A stretch of 48,500 nucleotides of DNA, taken from positions 10,019,475-10,067,974 of the forward strand of contig NC_135554.1 in assembly GCF_964340395.1 (NCBI RefSeq), given 5' to 3'. A program made the position numbers and the translations under genes. Below the pieces are notes generated by a model that saw only the letters and a program-made list of their open reading frames with translations, was not told where the DNA came from and made no database searches. This DNA is from Glandiceps talaboti (Eukaryota; Hemichordata; Enteropneusta; Spengelidae). Positions 8,549 to 20,092 of this stretch are shown here, one piece after another; position 1 is the stretch's first letter, and each line of letters starts with the position of its first letter.

Positions 8549-10226
8549 GCAATCTGATTAAATCCGATGTAGATGCATGTCGGCTAATCCTGGGTTCGCA
8601 CGGTCCTAGAAAACCCTGGAATTTCAAACCCTCCCTGGAAAACCCTGGAAAAATGCGCCCTACCCCCTGAAACCCTGGAAAATGATCATGATCAATCGAT
8701 CGATTAATATTGACGATCGTCATGTCTGTGCTCGAGCCACCCATTCATATGATTCTGAATCTCGTAAATGTGAAATTGCGAAAATATTTTCAAAGTCTTT
8801 CGCCACGGTGATGAATCAAAATTCACGCCGATTAAACCCAGACAGTCAAACGATACGGTTCCACGAGACACTTGTACTTTGGCCCACAGACCGTGCCTAT
8901 GCATAGTTGAATGGGCGCCGCAGTGTTTGTTTCGATCTGTTGCTACTCCATCTCCCAGTCGTCATTTCAGGGACATGATATTGTAACAGTCCCGGCCGGG
9001 GGTAACAGTAGGTCTGTTAACAAGATTACCGTAACATTGTAGCGAGTATCAAAGCATCATCAACCTCGATTAGAAAGTGTTACAAGTTCGGCGCACGAGT
9101 CGACATACTACAAGCTCAGACATGGCAATACTAGGGCTATCGGCTAGGACCTAGGGAAGTGCAGTTGAATTTCCAGATTGTGAAAGTACGGTTGTGACTT
9201 TTTTGTCGTCGATAAATGGGTATTTGTGTTACATGTTCTAAAAGAATAAACTACTGTTTTGTGTTGTCGGTACAGTAACATTCGTCAATGGTCAAGTTGA
9301 GTTGAGACTATCGTGGCATCTAGATCTAGCTGTACATAAACATCGAGACGCAAGCGATGAATGTATTTAGTTATTCATAGCTCGAAATTTCGTTACGTAA
9401 ATGACGTTTTCATTCAAAATTTTGAAGAAAAAAATTATTTTAGGTGACTTATAAATCTAGTAACATCAAACCATACAATAACAAGGACAAACTTTAGTTT
9501 TTAATTTATTTTTCTGGATATGTCTGAAGTACACTGACGAATGCTGCGACTCAATCTTACACGATCAATGCACCAGCTTGACGAAACGGCTACTTAGGGG
9601 GTAGGACAGAGGTTTCTCCGTTAATCTTAGCGTGTAAACATGGTTTTGAAACCAACATCTTGCATAGTGTCGATTGTCTTTAAAATGTTGTGTGACATAT
9701 TATGGGAACTTTTGTTAATTTTTTCTCGTCCACATCAGACAATTAGATGTCATTCAAAAAAATATACTTTAGTGTCAACACCCCTGGAAAATGGCCAAAA
9801 TCAATATGAATACCCCTGGAAAACTGACGAAAACCCCCTGGAAAGTCCTGGAATTTTGTTTTGCTTTAAGTGTACGAACCCTGTAAATTGTAATCGTTCA
9901 CTGCTATTTTACCTTCGTTATTTTGCCTGAATTGACCTTCTTGGTACATGTTTACATTTTTTAGCCTGATCGCCTCCTCTACATCTGAACTGGCGCACAT
10001 ACATGTAAACGAATTTCTGCTCAGTGAGACACACAGCCAATCCAGTTGCGTCTTACTTGTCATGGGCATACATGTACGCATTGAATATCAACAAACATAG
10101 AGGAGGCGATCAGGCTAAAAAATGTAAACATGTACCAAGAAGGTCAATTCAGGCAAAATAACGAAGGTAAAATAGCAATGAACGATAACGATTAGCCGAC
10201 ATCTACATCGGATTTTAATCAGATTG
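8549..10226. mobile_element. Long-TIR foldback element (Mutator-like?), interrupted by a hAT-like insertion
   Basis: Outer ends are inverted: CAATCTGATTAAATCCGATG on the left, and CATCGGATTTTAATCAGATTG (read on plus, bases before 10226) on the right. The arms continue inward as a long inverted repeat (left about 9890-9980, right about 10100-10190) around a loop of about 120 bases. GGAAAGAAC flanks both sides (8540-8548 and 10227-10235), a 9-bp target duplication. Spacer 7 shows the unoccupied site as a single GGAAAGAACTCTAACC (about 39347-39362). Nine-base duplications and long TIRs fit Mutator-like elements. No transposase is encoded. The left arm is split by the element at 8590-9883. Confidence 0.7.
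8590..9883. mobile_element. hAT-like non-autonomous element nested in the foldback arm
   Basis: It begins CTGGGTTCGCACGG and ends GTGTACGAACCCTG, giving an imperfect terminal inverted repeat. The other arm of the host element shows the uninterrupted sequence (GGCTAATCGTTATCGTTC in the matching orientation), so the insertion point is clear. The flanks suggest an imperfect 8-bp duplication (CTAATC-T-like). Several CCCTGGAAAA motifs lie near both ends. Coding potential is absent, so the superfamily call rests on termini only. Confidence 0.5.
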
Positions 10227-10426
10227 GGAAAGAACTCTAACCATCCCATAATTCTTTCAGTTCGTATTATCACAATTCAAAATTCTAAACTTACCATGCA
10301 TATGATTTAATTAGTAAATTGGTAAGTTAGTTTTACAAATAATCTGATATTTGAAGCTGGTATTCTAAGCATATTGCCTAATTACCGCGCTGAATATTAA
10401 TTGTTATGTACACCTGTAATTATTAC

Positions 10427-10589
10427 GACAACCGAACATCAAAAAGGGCGCCCTCTATTGATGACTGTACATCTGACAGTGGAGTGCTTGGTGCTACCGG
10501 CTTTGATGCTAAAGATTTGGATAAGAATATTGATGCTGATATGAAAAAAAACCCATTCAAACTTCCTGGGAGGATGGTAACCAGAATAG
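10427..10589 (+). pseudogene. Decayed fragment of exon 2 in spacer 1
   Basis: About 160 bases match exon 2 from the NIKK-APS region through UIM 1. A one-base insertion (AAAAAGGGCG) breaks the frame near the start, and an A-run follows the ATATGAAAA position. It lies between the poly(A) site of unit 1 and the promoter of unit 2. Confidence 0.75.
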
Positions 10590-11019
10590 CCGTGATAGAA
10601 AAAAAAACCTGACCGATTGCTGGAGTGCACATGAGTTAGGGCATATAGATGAAAAATGAACCCATCAGTAATAGGGATGTGTGTTTAAGTTTAAATTGTT
10701 AATTTTGGTACAAAACATACAATCCCAAACTACTCGACTGATTGACCTGAGATTTATTGGTGATGTACAGAGGGATGTGCAGATAATTATCATTACATCA
10801 GTGATATGCAAATTGGGGCTAACAAGTTTTGTCCGAGTCGAAAATTTATCTTGAAAACTACTTGATGGATGGGGTTAAAACTTAGTGGGGATAAACGAAC
10901 GAACAGACAACAGATGTAAGCAATTATCCCTAGCAACAAGACCATGCCCATAGCATCAGTCAAATGTTGGTGTGTATCATTACCAAGGTAAAAACCCCAG
11001 ATAGGGTTGCAATGTGTAT
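10590..11019. other. Spacer 1, right part
   Basis: Non-coding sequence shared with the other spacers (ACTTGATGGATGGGGTTAAAAC, CCCTAGCAACAAGACC and similar blocks), with deletions relative to spacers 2-7. No gene seen. Confidence 0.55.
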
Positions 11020-11262
11020 TAGTGGCCAGTGGTATTTGTTGTCATACGCGAATGCGCGTAATCGCGTTTTCTCTACGTACATCTACGCGCGAATCCCGAG
11101 AGATCGAAGATCGATCACGTGTTCTTTTTTGACGCAAACAAAACAGAATGGAATAATATAGTCACGTGATCAAAATTCACAAATCAAGACGACACATTGT
11201 TGGATAGAGCGCAGCATAAAGTAGTTAGTGAACAGTCAGTTGACACTCAAAGTGTTACAACT
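11020..11262 (+). promoter_or_regulatory. Unit 2 promoter and 5'UTR
   Basis: CpG-rich, with TACGCGAATGCGCGTAATCGCG and TACGCGCGAATCCCGAGAGA blocks. Both E-boxes are intact (CACGTG at 11116-11121 and 11163-11168), as in unit 1 and unlike units 4-8. Confidence 0.5.
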
Positions 11263-13386
11263 ATGGTTTTACTAACTCTTATAACGTGTCTTACAGTTGC
11301 CTACTACAAGGTGACGTCACAGCCGTGGCCGGGTACATCGACAGAGATGGGTATGTGAATTTTACTTTAATTTTTTTGTTAACAAATCGTAGCACAAACA
11401 ACTGCAAATAGATGTGTTTCCTCTGCCGCCATCTTTATCGTGCATGGGAGGCGTCAAACAAGAATATTTTATGGGTGGGTCCGAATTTACAGTGTGTGTG
11501 TGTGTGGGGGGGGGGGGGGCTGTGGGAAATTATTTTGGTCAAAAACATGATTTCCCTCGCGGTGTCAAAACATTCCATGCCCTTCCCTGAAATGAACCCA
11601 AGAATTTTCGTAGCCCACCCTCCCGGCTACACATTTCAATGTGTAATTATAGAGTAACCCCCCCCCCCCCCCCGCTCTACTTCAGAGTTGTACAGTATGG
11701 GTACACTACATTAAACTTACAGTGGAAGTCAACTTTAGCGTCTATACATTACGATGAGAGTTTTATTTACAAATATATGTTGGCTTTGCGAAAAATGTCT
11801 CACATGCATTGGGCTGTACTTTGAGATATTTAGTCAGCAGGGTTCAAGTTTAGCTTTCGATCTCTTGATTCTAGGCAGAAACCGCACCCCCCACCACATG
11901 ATAGCTAGTGGGGAGGGTGCGGGGAGGGAGATAGAGATAGAGAGTGACAGACAGACAGACAGACAGACAGACATGACAGACAGACAGAGAGATACAGACA
12001 GGGGAAGGTATACAAAAATACATTCGCATTCGAATATAGGTTTTAGAAGGTATTTCGACGAAGCCGCGAGACATTTTTAATTTTTAGCTTACTCGATCGG
12101 TAAACGACCGCTCCTGGGGTTTACTTTGGTTAAAATAATGAGCAAATTATTCAAGGGTCCCCTTTCAGACCATCAGAATTTTCATGCCCACCCCCTTTGA
12201 ACCCTCAATATTTCTCATCTCCCAATTTATCCCTAGTCCTCCCTTCCGTAAATTCTGACCCCAGTCTTATTTTCGCTTTTATATTTAAGTTTATATATCC
12301 ATACTTCATGCAGCATTGTTTTTACTTTTTATATTTAGATATTATATATACATATCAATACCACTGAGGTGCGAAATTAGTCGAAGATCAGATTGTTTTG
12401 ATACTCATTCACTATTGATGTAACTTAAATTTTCCTTTTACGGTATTCTGTGTACGTTGTCAGATTTGCAATCTTTCGTAATTCACGAATGTTTCTTTTT
12501 CGTTGTCCAAGATCTCGGTCCAGCTGTTAGACGAAAAACGCCAAAGGTTCCGAAGAAGGAGGAGGTATCCCCCGAAGTTCTTCGCACCAAAGGCAAACAT
12601 CCTAAGCGAAGTCGTGGAGATAAATCGAAAACGATTCCGAAAACCGACGAAAAAATTGAGGAAATAAGGGAAAGAAACCTTAATCTCGATGTTGATTTGA
12701 GTGAGATGATAAGGGTCAGACCTAACGACAAGTGTCAGACACTACCACAGATTCCGCCGCTGAACCCAATACCTAATCAGGAGAGGTCTCGCGGAATGGT
12801 GAAGACTTCGTTGGAGATGCATGATCTACGTCTCACACGTACTAGCCTGTCAGAACCTGTACATGCAAGTGCAGGCGTCTGCATAGCTACTGACAAAGAC
12901 TGTTCCGATATGGCACAAGCAAGGGGTGATATCGCAGGGACATGCAGGGACTCCTCTGCACAAGCAGGTGCAACCGGCAGTGCAGGGATGGACACCCCCC
13001 GTGACAGACTCAATGACTTTCCTGAAAGATTCGGCTCATGGCCCAAGGGCCCTTCAACCGGATTAAACAAATATGGACAGTGTTTTCGATGTCGACCTGG
13101 TGGTGCATCAGTTGGCGGTTTACAACAACCGAACATCAAAAAGGCACCCTCTATCGAGGACTGCACATCTGACAGTGAACTGCTTGGTGCTACCGGCTTT
13201 GATGCTAAGGCATTGGATAAGAAGTTTGATGCTGACATGAAAAGAGCTATGCAAGCTTCCTTGGAGGATATTAAACCGAGTCAGGATGAACCAGAAGGAG
13301 CCGCCGCCGCCGCCCCCTTTCCTCTAGCAGACAGATATGATCAACTTCTTCAGAGAGCTATTGAAGCGTCTCTGAGAGAGGTTTAA
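11263..13386 (+). CDS. Unit 2: tandem-UIM protein with hydrophobic N-terminus (type A)
   Basis: CDS 11263-11350 joined to 12512-13386, 320 residues, with the same splice phases as unit 1. Intron 1 (1161 bases) is nearly identical to that of unit 1, including the G/C tracts and quadruplex, but the (ACAG)n run is shorter. Differences from unit 1 include Thr for Ala in exon 1 (GTSTEM), RERNLNLDVD for RQRNPNLDVD, TSLSEP for TSQSEP, PERFGSW for PGSFGSW, SELLG for SEVLG and DIKPSQ for DINPSH. Both UIM cores (MQASLED and IEASLREV) and the basic N-terminal region are intact. The reading frame is open and both splice sites are consensus, so this copy looks functional. Confidence 0.85.
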
Positions 13387-13893
13387 GCGTGTCTACCTAA
13401 GAAAGGTAAGAATCTCAGAACACTTAATATCCTAAACTGGTGATCATGAACGTATACCTGTCAACTGTCTTACGAAGATGTAAAAAATGAAGATACGGTT
13501 TTCAGGTCATAGTTATTCATAACTTCAATACATCAATATAAACAAAGGGAAACGACACATTTCGGAAGGGCTAGGAATAATGAAATTTTGAACTTTTTAC
13601 GGGTGGAGAAATATGATTTAATTTCTGTCACAAACATTGATATGGCGATGAAATATATGAGTATAAAAACAAAACAAAAACAGAATGTGCATGTTTAGGG
13701 CGCGATTAAAGGTTGTAAGTGAATGAATTCGAAGTTAATGCAACATGGTCATTCTTAAAGCTCTCGTATTTGGTAATGCACTACTAGTTTCTCTGTCGTA
13801 CGTTTTTTTACCGTTTGCACATTTAACAACTCTCTGTCTCTTTCTCTGTTTCCGTCTCTCGCTGTCTTTCTCTCTCTGTCTCCTTCTGTCACT

Positions 13894-13896
13894 GTC

Positions 13897-13980
<84 letters not shown>
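13894..13980 (+). repeat. (CTGT)n microsatellite in unit 2 intron 2
   Basis: About 21 CTGT copies end in CTCTCTGTCTCTCCCCAG|, the acceptor of exon 3. The donor is AAAG|GTAAG at 13405/13406. Confidence 0.85.
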
Positions 13981-13983
<3 letters not shown>

Positions 13984-13995
13984 GTCTCTCCCCAG

Positions 13996-14415
13996 AGGAT
14001 AGTGCTCCGCAGCGAAACCTATTAAAGCAAAGGAAAAACTACAGCATCCCCATGTAATAAGAACGTAACGGTACTGTGTATGATACAACCAACGTGGACC
14101 GACTTGTCTTTGCTCGGGATCTCGCAAGTGTTAGAGCACACACATAGGGAGTGTATACGTACATCGCTGGGGTGTTGCAGAATCAGGAGGTCGTATTGTA
14201 CCACTACTAGTGTTACTTGCGTCATGCAATTGATCGTCAGAGTGGTCAACGAACCATTCATCCATGCAAAGTATGCAACTATCAACTACCAGATCATTTC
14301 AAGGGATCTATACCAAGTATATTGCGTGTCCCAGAGTGGTCTTTGTATGAAATTTCTGATATCTGCTATTTCACGTAACGTCCAAAAATATTGAGAAATA
14401 AAATTATTCGTAATT
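13996..14415 (+). other. Unit 2 exon 3 (3'UTR) with poly(A) signal
   Basis: Same start block as unit 1 (AGGATAGTGCTCC). AATAAA lies at 14397-14402. Contains the CATGCAA-TGATCGTCAGAGTGG block kept in all units. Confidence 0.7.
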
Positions 14416-15129
14416 TTATATGATAATGTTTACGTCGATTCTTATTAGTTTTAGAGGGGACAGGGTTATATGTATTCGTTACACTAAACATGACGTACAC
14501 ATGTAAGGCCGTACTTTTCAAAGATGTGAAAAAAGGAACACAAAAATATGGTAAATTGACAATAGCTTATCTTACACCCAACATGTTTTTGTATATAATT
14601 AAAATATACATTGAATTGGTGAGACCTGTACATTCAAATTAATAAATGTACAGTTCAAAAAATTATATTTTGTTTATAAAAAGAGAAAGTAATGAGTACA
14701 AGACAAGTAGACTACAAGAAAGAAAGAATCTAAGATAAGAAAGACTACAAGAATAGAAAGGAAAGGAAAGGGGTACTGGTCACAATTATAATTAAAGAAG
14801 AAGAAAAAAATAGACTATAAAGCAAGTTTTACATGATTTTATTAGAACACATTCCCACTTATTTATTGTGAGCACTAATTTTGTTTTTTCTCTTCATTAT
14901 CAAATGCTTTGTAAGTTTCACCATTTATTCAATGATGGTACGTGTCCCTTTGACTTTACCGTTTTTCCTTGAAGAAAAAAAGAAAAAGAAAGAAGGCACC
15001 CCAAAAATCCATGATAATAATATGGTTAAGAAATGATGGGAATTTTTCGTTATGAAGTAAACGTTATGTTTTAAAAAAATCACAATGAATATTAAAAATA
15101 TCAGATTTAAACTCTAATGCCTTACGTAA
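14416..15129. other. Spacer 2, left part
   Basis: Non-coding, nearly identical to spacer 1. It holds A/G-rich simple sequence and no gene. Confidence 0.6.
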
Positions 15130-15835
15130 GGAAAGAACGCAATCTGATTAAATCCGATGTAGATGCATGTCGGCTAATCCTGGGTTCGCACGGTCCTAGA
15201 AAACCCTGGAATTTCAAACCCTCCCTGGAAAACCCTGGAAAAATGCGCCCTACGCCTGGAAAACCCTGGAAAATGATCATGATCAATCGATCGATTAATA
15301 TTGACGATCGTCATGTCTGTGCTCGAGCCACCCATTCATATGATTCTGAATCTCGTAAATGTGAAATGGCGAAAATATTTTCAAAGTCTTTCGCCACGGT
15401 GGTGAATCAAAATTCACGCCGATTAAACCCAGACAGTCAAACGATACGGTTCCACGAGACACTTGTACTTTGGCCCACAGACCGTGCCTATGCATAGTTG
15501 AATGGGCGCAGCAGTGTTTGTTTCGATCTGTTGCTACTCCATCTCCCAGTCGTCATTTCAGGGACATGATATTGTAACAGTCCCGGCCGGGGGTAACAGT
15601 AGGTCTGCTAACAAGATTATCGTAACATTGTAGCGAGTATCAAAGCATCATCAACCTCGATTAGAAATTGTTACAAGTTCGGCGCACGAGTCGACATACT
15701 ACAAGCTCAGGCATGGCAATACTAGGGCTACCGGACCTAGGGAAGTGCAGTTGAATTTCCAGATTGTGGAAGTACGGTTGTGACTTTTTTGTCGTCGATA
15801 AATGGGTGTTTGTGTTACATGTTCTAACAGAATAA

Positions 15836-17928
15836 GGGAGTGTACATTTTTAATTTCCAGGGGGAGGCCGGAGGATTTCTAATGAAGCAAGGGATTTTTA
15901 TTGGTGGCCCCCCTACAAAAACTGGTATAAATTATCTGGCCCCCCCTAAGACTTCTTGTTTTTATTTCATGGCCCCCCCTGAAACCACTAACAAAAATAC
16001 GCACAGATGAAACACAGATACAGCAACACATAGATTTGCCAGCAGTTGCTACATGTATTAACTTATTCCATATTTATACTTACTTCAGAATTGAACCAGT
16101 GCACAAAGTTGTTGAATCATGGACACTCATAAAATCACAAATAAAGACTATTATTAGTTAAATTGGCTGACAGGATGTCTACTTACAACTGAGGGGTGAC
16201 AATAGACTACTGGTCTGGCTACACTTTTTCTTGGATTTTTAGCCCATCACTGACATAAATAAATTAGCAAATAAATGAACAAGTATATATATATATATTA
16301 CTTATTTATCACAGGTTTGGAAAAAATAGTGCAAAATTGCACCATGAGGAAACTTTTTTCCATGTGAACATATTCAAATTTTAGGATTAATTTGCAGTGG
16401 TTGGTCACACAATCATTTATTATTAATTTAAACACTTCATAAATTATACATTTTAGAAACATTTTTAATTGCAGTGCAAATGGAAAACATGTTATTTAAG
16501 ATTGAAATACATATTAAGACCCTTCCTATATTATAGTATTCATATTATCTCTACGCAAAATATAAAACACTTCTGGACTATATTTCAAGAGACTTTAATA
16601 AACTGATGCGCTGAGGGGGGCAGTACATGTATCACTTCAAAGGGTTGAATAATATTTTTATGAATGCATGGCTTGTTATGAATACATTCCTCACCCAGCA
16701 CCTGTGAATAATTTTGTGTTTAATTCAAACTCACAAAAGCTATCATATAATACTTGAACCCTACCATGGTGATAGAATGAAAATTTATTGAAACCCATTA
16801 CAATATTGGTGAGCTCTATATGGAATTTATTAGGGATTCATGTATACAAAATGGCTCAAAGTGCAGTTACTGTTCCACTACAGATTGGGTATCGCCATCT
16901 ATGAACAGAATACCACATCCTATGCCAGATATGCACAACCCAGGTCATTATATGGATGTGTTTGAAACACCAAACACAAATCGAACTGTTGATGACTACC
17001 ACAACCAGGTGCTAACTTAAAAAAGCTCTATGTTTCAAAACAATTAAATGATGAAGTTGCTATTTCTCGTTTTGCTGAGAAATATATTGTCAGTGTGAAC
17101 AGTGTTAAAAACTACATTGAACTTTTGAGAAATTTGGAGGTGATGAAAAACATTAGATCCAGACATCGGTTAGAGGTACAGAAGAAAAGAGAAAACAAGA
17201 ATTATAATGACTATGACTGGTTGCAGTTATTCATAAGTGGAACTCTAGAAAAACTGAACGTAAAAGAGCTAGATAAATATCTAGACAAGCATAAATTGCC
17301 AAAATATAGAAAATTAAAAGGAGAAAAAGTAGACATAATATCAACGCACATACTTGGAACACCTGAATTTAGGTCAAGAAAAGTGACTGCAAATGAACTT
17401 CAAACTACAACTACAGACATCTGATCAGTGATACAAACAGTAGTGACTCTGAAAGTGAAAATGCTATAATAGGTGTTATAGACAGTGATGATTGTTTTAC
17501 TGATAACTCTGAAACTTCAAGCACGGCTGATATCTCAGACAGTGATTGTGATGAAACAAGTCCTACACAATTTCATGGGAAAGTTACCTTGAGAAGTGGC
17601 AGAGTCGCCGGTCAATTTTTGTTTCACTGAATACAAATATTGTGATTTAATAGGTTTGTGCACTGTTTTATCATCAATCCATGTTAAATGCTACTTCTGT
17701 AGGACATTTTGCACAGTCAAGTGTTGGGTTTTGCCTATATTTTATTTTATATACATATCTGGCACTTGTCCATCCTGACATTCAGGTTTAGGTTGTTTTT
17801 TTTGTGGCCCCCCCCCCTAACAAATAGTGAAATTTTTGTTTAGCCCCCCCTAATTTTTCTTGAGAAAAATTGGTGGCCCCCCCTGAAAATCCTCCGGCCC
17901 CCCCTGGAAGTTAAAACTGTACACTCCC
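15836..17928. mobile_element. PIF/Harbinger-like DNA transposon, degenerate
   Basis: Terminal inverted repeats of about 40 bases: GGGAGTGTACATTTTTAATT at the left, and the complement of AGTTAAAACTGTACACTCCC at the right, both continuing through CCAGGGGG and CCGGAGGATTT. TAA flanks both ends (15833-15835 and 17929-17931). Spacer 1 has the exact empty site (GAATAAACTACTG) with one TAA. A 3-bp TWA duplication with G-rich TIR tips is typical of PIF/Harbinger. Both ends carry repeated GGCCCCCCCT subterminal motifs. The interior has a broken open frame (16820-17630) but no catalytic domain that I can see. Confidence 0.75.
16820..17630 (+). pseudogene. Broken transposon ORF with SAP-like segment and acidic tail
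   Basis: An ATG at 16820 opens a 66-codon frame with a C-S-Y-C pair and DYHNQVLT. After a frameshift near 17012 the reading continues as KLYVSKQLNDEVAISRF, then YIELLRNLEVMK and a SAP-like segment (LEKLNVKELDKYLDKHKL). A second frameshift near 17420 leads into an acidic Ser/Asp tail ending GKVTLRSGRVAGQFLFH and a stop. Three pieces in three frames read as one former protein, probably the DNA-binding or accessory protein of the transposon. It is not expected to be translated intact. Confidence 0.55.
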
Positions 17929-19089
17929 TAAACTACTGTTTTGTGTTGTCGGTACAGTAACATTCGTCAATGGTCAAGTTGAGTTGAGACTATCGTGGCA
18001 ACTAGATCTGTACATAAAATCGAGACGCAAGCGATGAATGTATTCAGTTATTCATAGCTCGAAATTTCGTTACGTAAATGACGTTTTTATTCAAAATTTT
18101 GAAGAAAAAAATTATTGTAGGTGACTTATAAATCTAGTAACATCAAACCATACAATAACAAGGACAAACTTTAGTTTTTAATTTATTTTTCTGGATATGT
18201 CTGAAGTACACTGACGAATGCTGCGACTCAATCTTACACGATCAATGCACCAGCTTGACGAAACGGCTACTTAGGGGGTAGGACAGAGGTTTCTCCGTTA
18301 ATCTTAGCGTCATCTTGCATAGTGTCGATTGTCTTTAAAATGTTTTGTGACATATTATGGGAACCCTTGTTAATTTTTTCTCATCCACATCAGACAATTA
18401 GATGTCATTCAAAAAAAAATACACTTTAGTGTCAACACCCCTGGAAAATGGCCAAAATCAATATGAATACCCCTGGAAAACTGACGAAAACCCCTTGGAA
18501 AGTCCTGGAATTTTGTTTTGCTTTAAGTGTACGAACCCTGTAATCGTAATCGTTCATTGCTATTTTACCTTTGTTATTTTGCCTGAATTCACCTTCTTGG
18601 TACATGTTTACATTTTTTAGCCTGATCGCCTCCTCTACATCTGAACTGGCGCACATACATGTAAACTAATTTCTGCTCAGTGAGACACACAGCCAATCCA
18701 GTTGCGTCTTACTTGTCATGGGCATACATGTACGCATTGAATATCAACAAACATAGAGGAGGCGATCAGGCTAAAAAATGTAAACATGTACCAAGAAGGT
18801 CAATTCAGGCAAAATAACAAAGGAAAAATAGCAATGAACGATAACGATTAGCCGACATCGACATCGGATTTTAATCAGATTGGGAAAGAACTCTAACCAT
18901 TCCATAATTCATTCAGTTCGTATTATCACAATTCAAAATTCTAAACTTACCATGCATATGATGTAATTAGTAAATTTGTAAGTTAGTTTTACAAATAATC
19001 TGATATTTGAAACTGGTATTCTAAGCATATTGCCTAATCACCGCGCTGGATATTAATTACAATTGTACTATGTACAACTGTAATTATTA

Positions 19090-19258
19090 CGACAACCGAA
19101 CATCAAAAAGGGGCGCCCTCTATTGATGACTGTACATCTGATAGTGAACTGCTTGGTGCTACCGGCTTTGATGCTAAGGCATTGGATAAGAAGTTTGATG
19201 CTGATATGGGGAAAAACAAACATTCAGACTTCATTGGAGGATAGTAACCAGCATAGTC
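19090..19258 (+). pseudogene. Decayed fragment of exon 2 in spacer 2
   Basis: Matches exon 2 from the NIKK-APS region to just past UIM 1. It has a two-base insertion in the G-run (AAAAAGGGGCG) and a scrambled stretch after GCTGATATG. Noncoding. Confidence 0.75.
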
Positions 19259-19849
19259 GTAATAGAAAATACCTCCCTGGCCGATTGCTGGAGTGGACAT
19301 TACTTAGCTATAGGGCCTGTAGATGGAAAATTGTTCAAATGAAAATGAATTCACAGTGATGCGCGTTTTGAGTTTAAGATGTTAATTTTGGTACAAAACA
19401 TACAATCCTAATCTACTGGACTGATTGACTTGAGATGTATTGGCGATGTACAGAGGGATATGCAGATAATTGTAAAAACATTGCTCATTACACCGGTGAT
19501 ATGCAAATTAGGGCTAACAAGTTTTGTCAGAGTCAAAAATTTATCTTGAAAACTACTTGATGGATGGGGTTAAAACTTGGTGGGGATAAAGGTGTTACTC
19601 TGCAGACAAATTGTTACATCTGGGCGTAGTAACCATAACCTCAGCCTTAGCAACAATAAATTATGCATATTACAAAGATAACAGGGATAGTAGGCAAACG
19701 AATGAACAGACAAAAGATGTAAGCAATTATCCCTAGCAACGAGACCATGCCCATAATTATAAACGGATAAATGTTGGTGTGTATCATTACCAATTCAAAC
19801 CCCCAGATAGGTATGTAATGTGGATTGATATAGTACACGGTCACGCTGT
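19259..19849. other. Spacer 2, right part
   Basis: Shared spacer sequence (ACTACTTGATGGATGGGG, CATAACCTCAGCCTTAG blocks) that is more complete than in spacer 1. No gene seen. Confidence 0.55.
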
Positions 19850-20092
19850 TAGTGGCCAGTGGTATTTGTTGCCATACGCGAATGCGCGTAAGCGCGTCTT
19901 CGCTACATACATCTACGCGCGAATCCCGAGAGATCGAAGATCGATCACGTGTTCTTTTTTGACGCAAACAAAACAGAATGGAATAATATAGTCATGTGAT
20001 CAAAATTCACAAATCAAGACGACACATTGTTGGATAGAGCGCAGCATATAGTAGTTAGTGAACAGTCAGTTGACACTCAAAGTGTTACAACT
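19850..20092 (+). promoter_or_regulatory. Unit 3 promoter and 5'UTR
   Basis: The first E-box is intact (CACGTG, 19946-19951). The second has changed from GTCACGTGAT to GTCATGTGAT, a CpG-to-TpG change. This state is intermediate between type A units and units 4-8. Confidence 0.5.

Larger units (their letters stand above)
15139..18882. mobile_element. Second copy of the foldback element, with nested hAT-like and Harbinger-like insertions
   Basis: Same outer ends and same GGAAAGAAC flanks as the copy at 8549-10226, so it was duplicated together with units 1-2. The nested hAT-like element spans 15180-18540 and is itself split by a further 2.1 kb element. The long inverted arms are at about 18545-18635 and 18755-18850. 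Confidence 0.7.
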
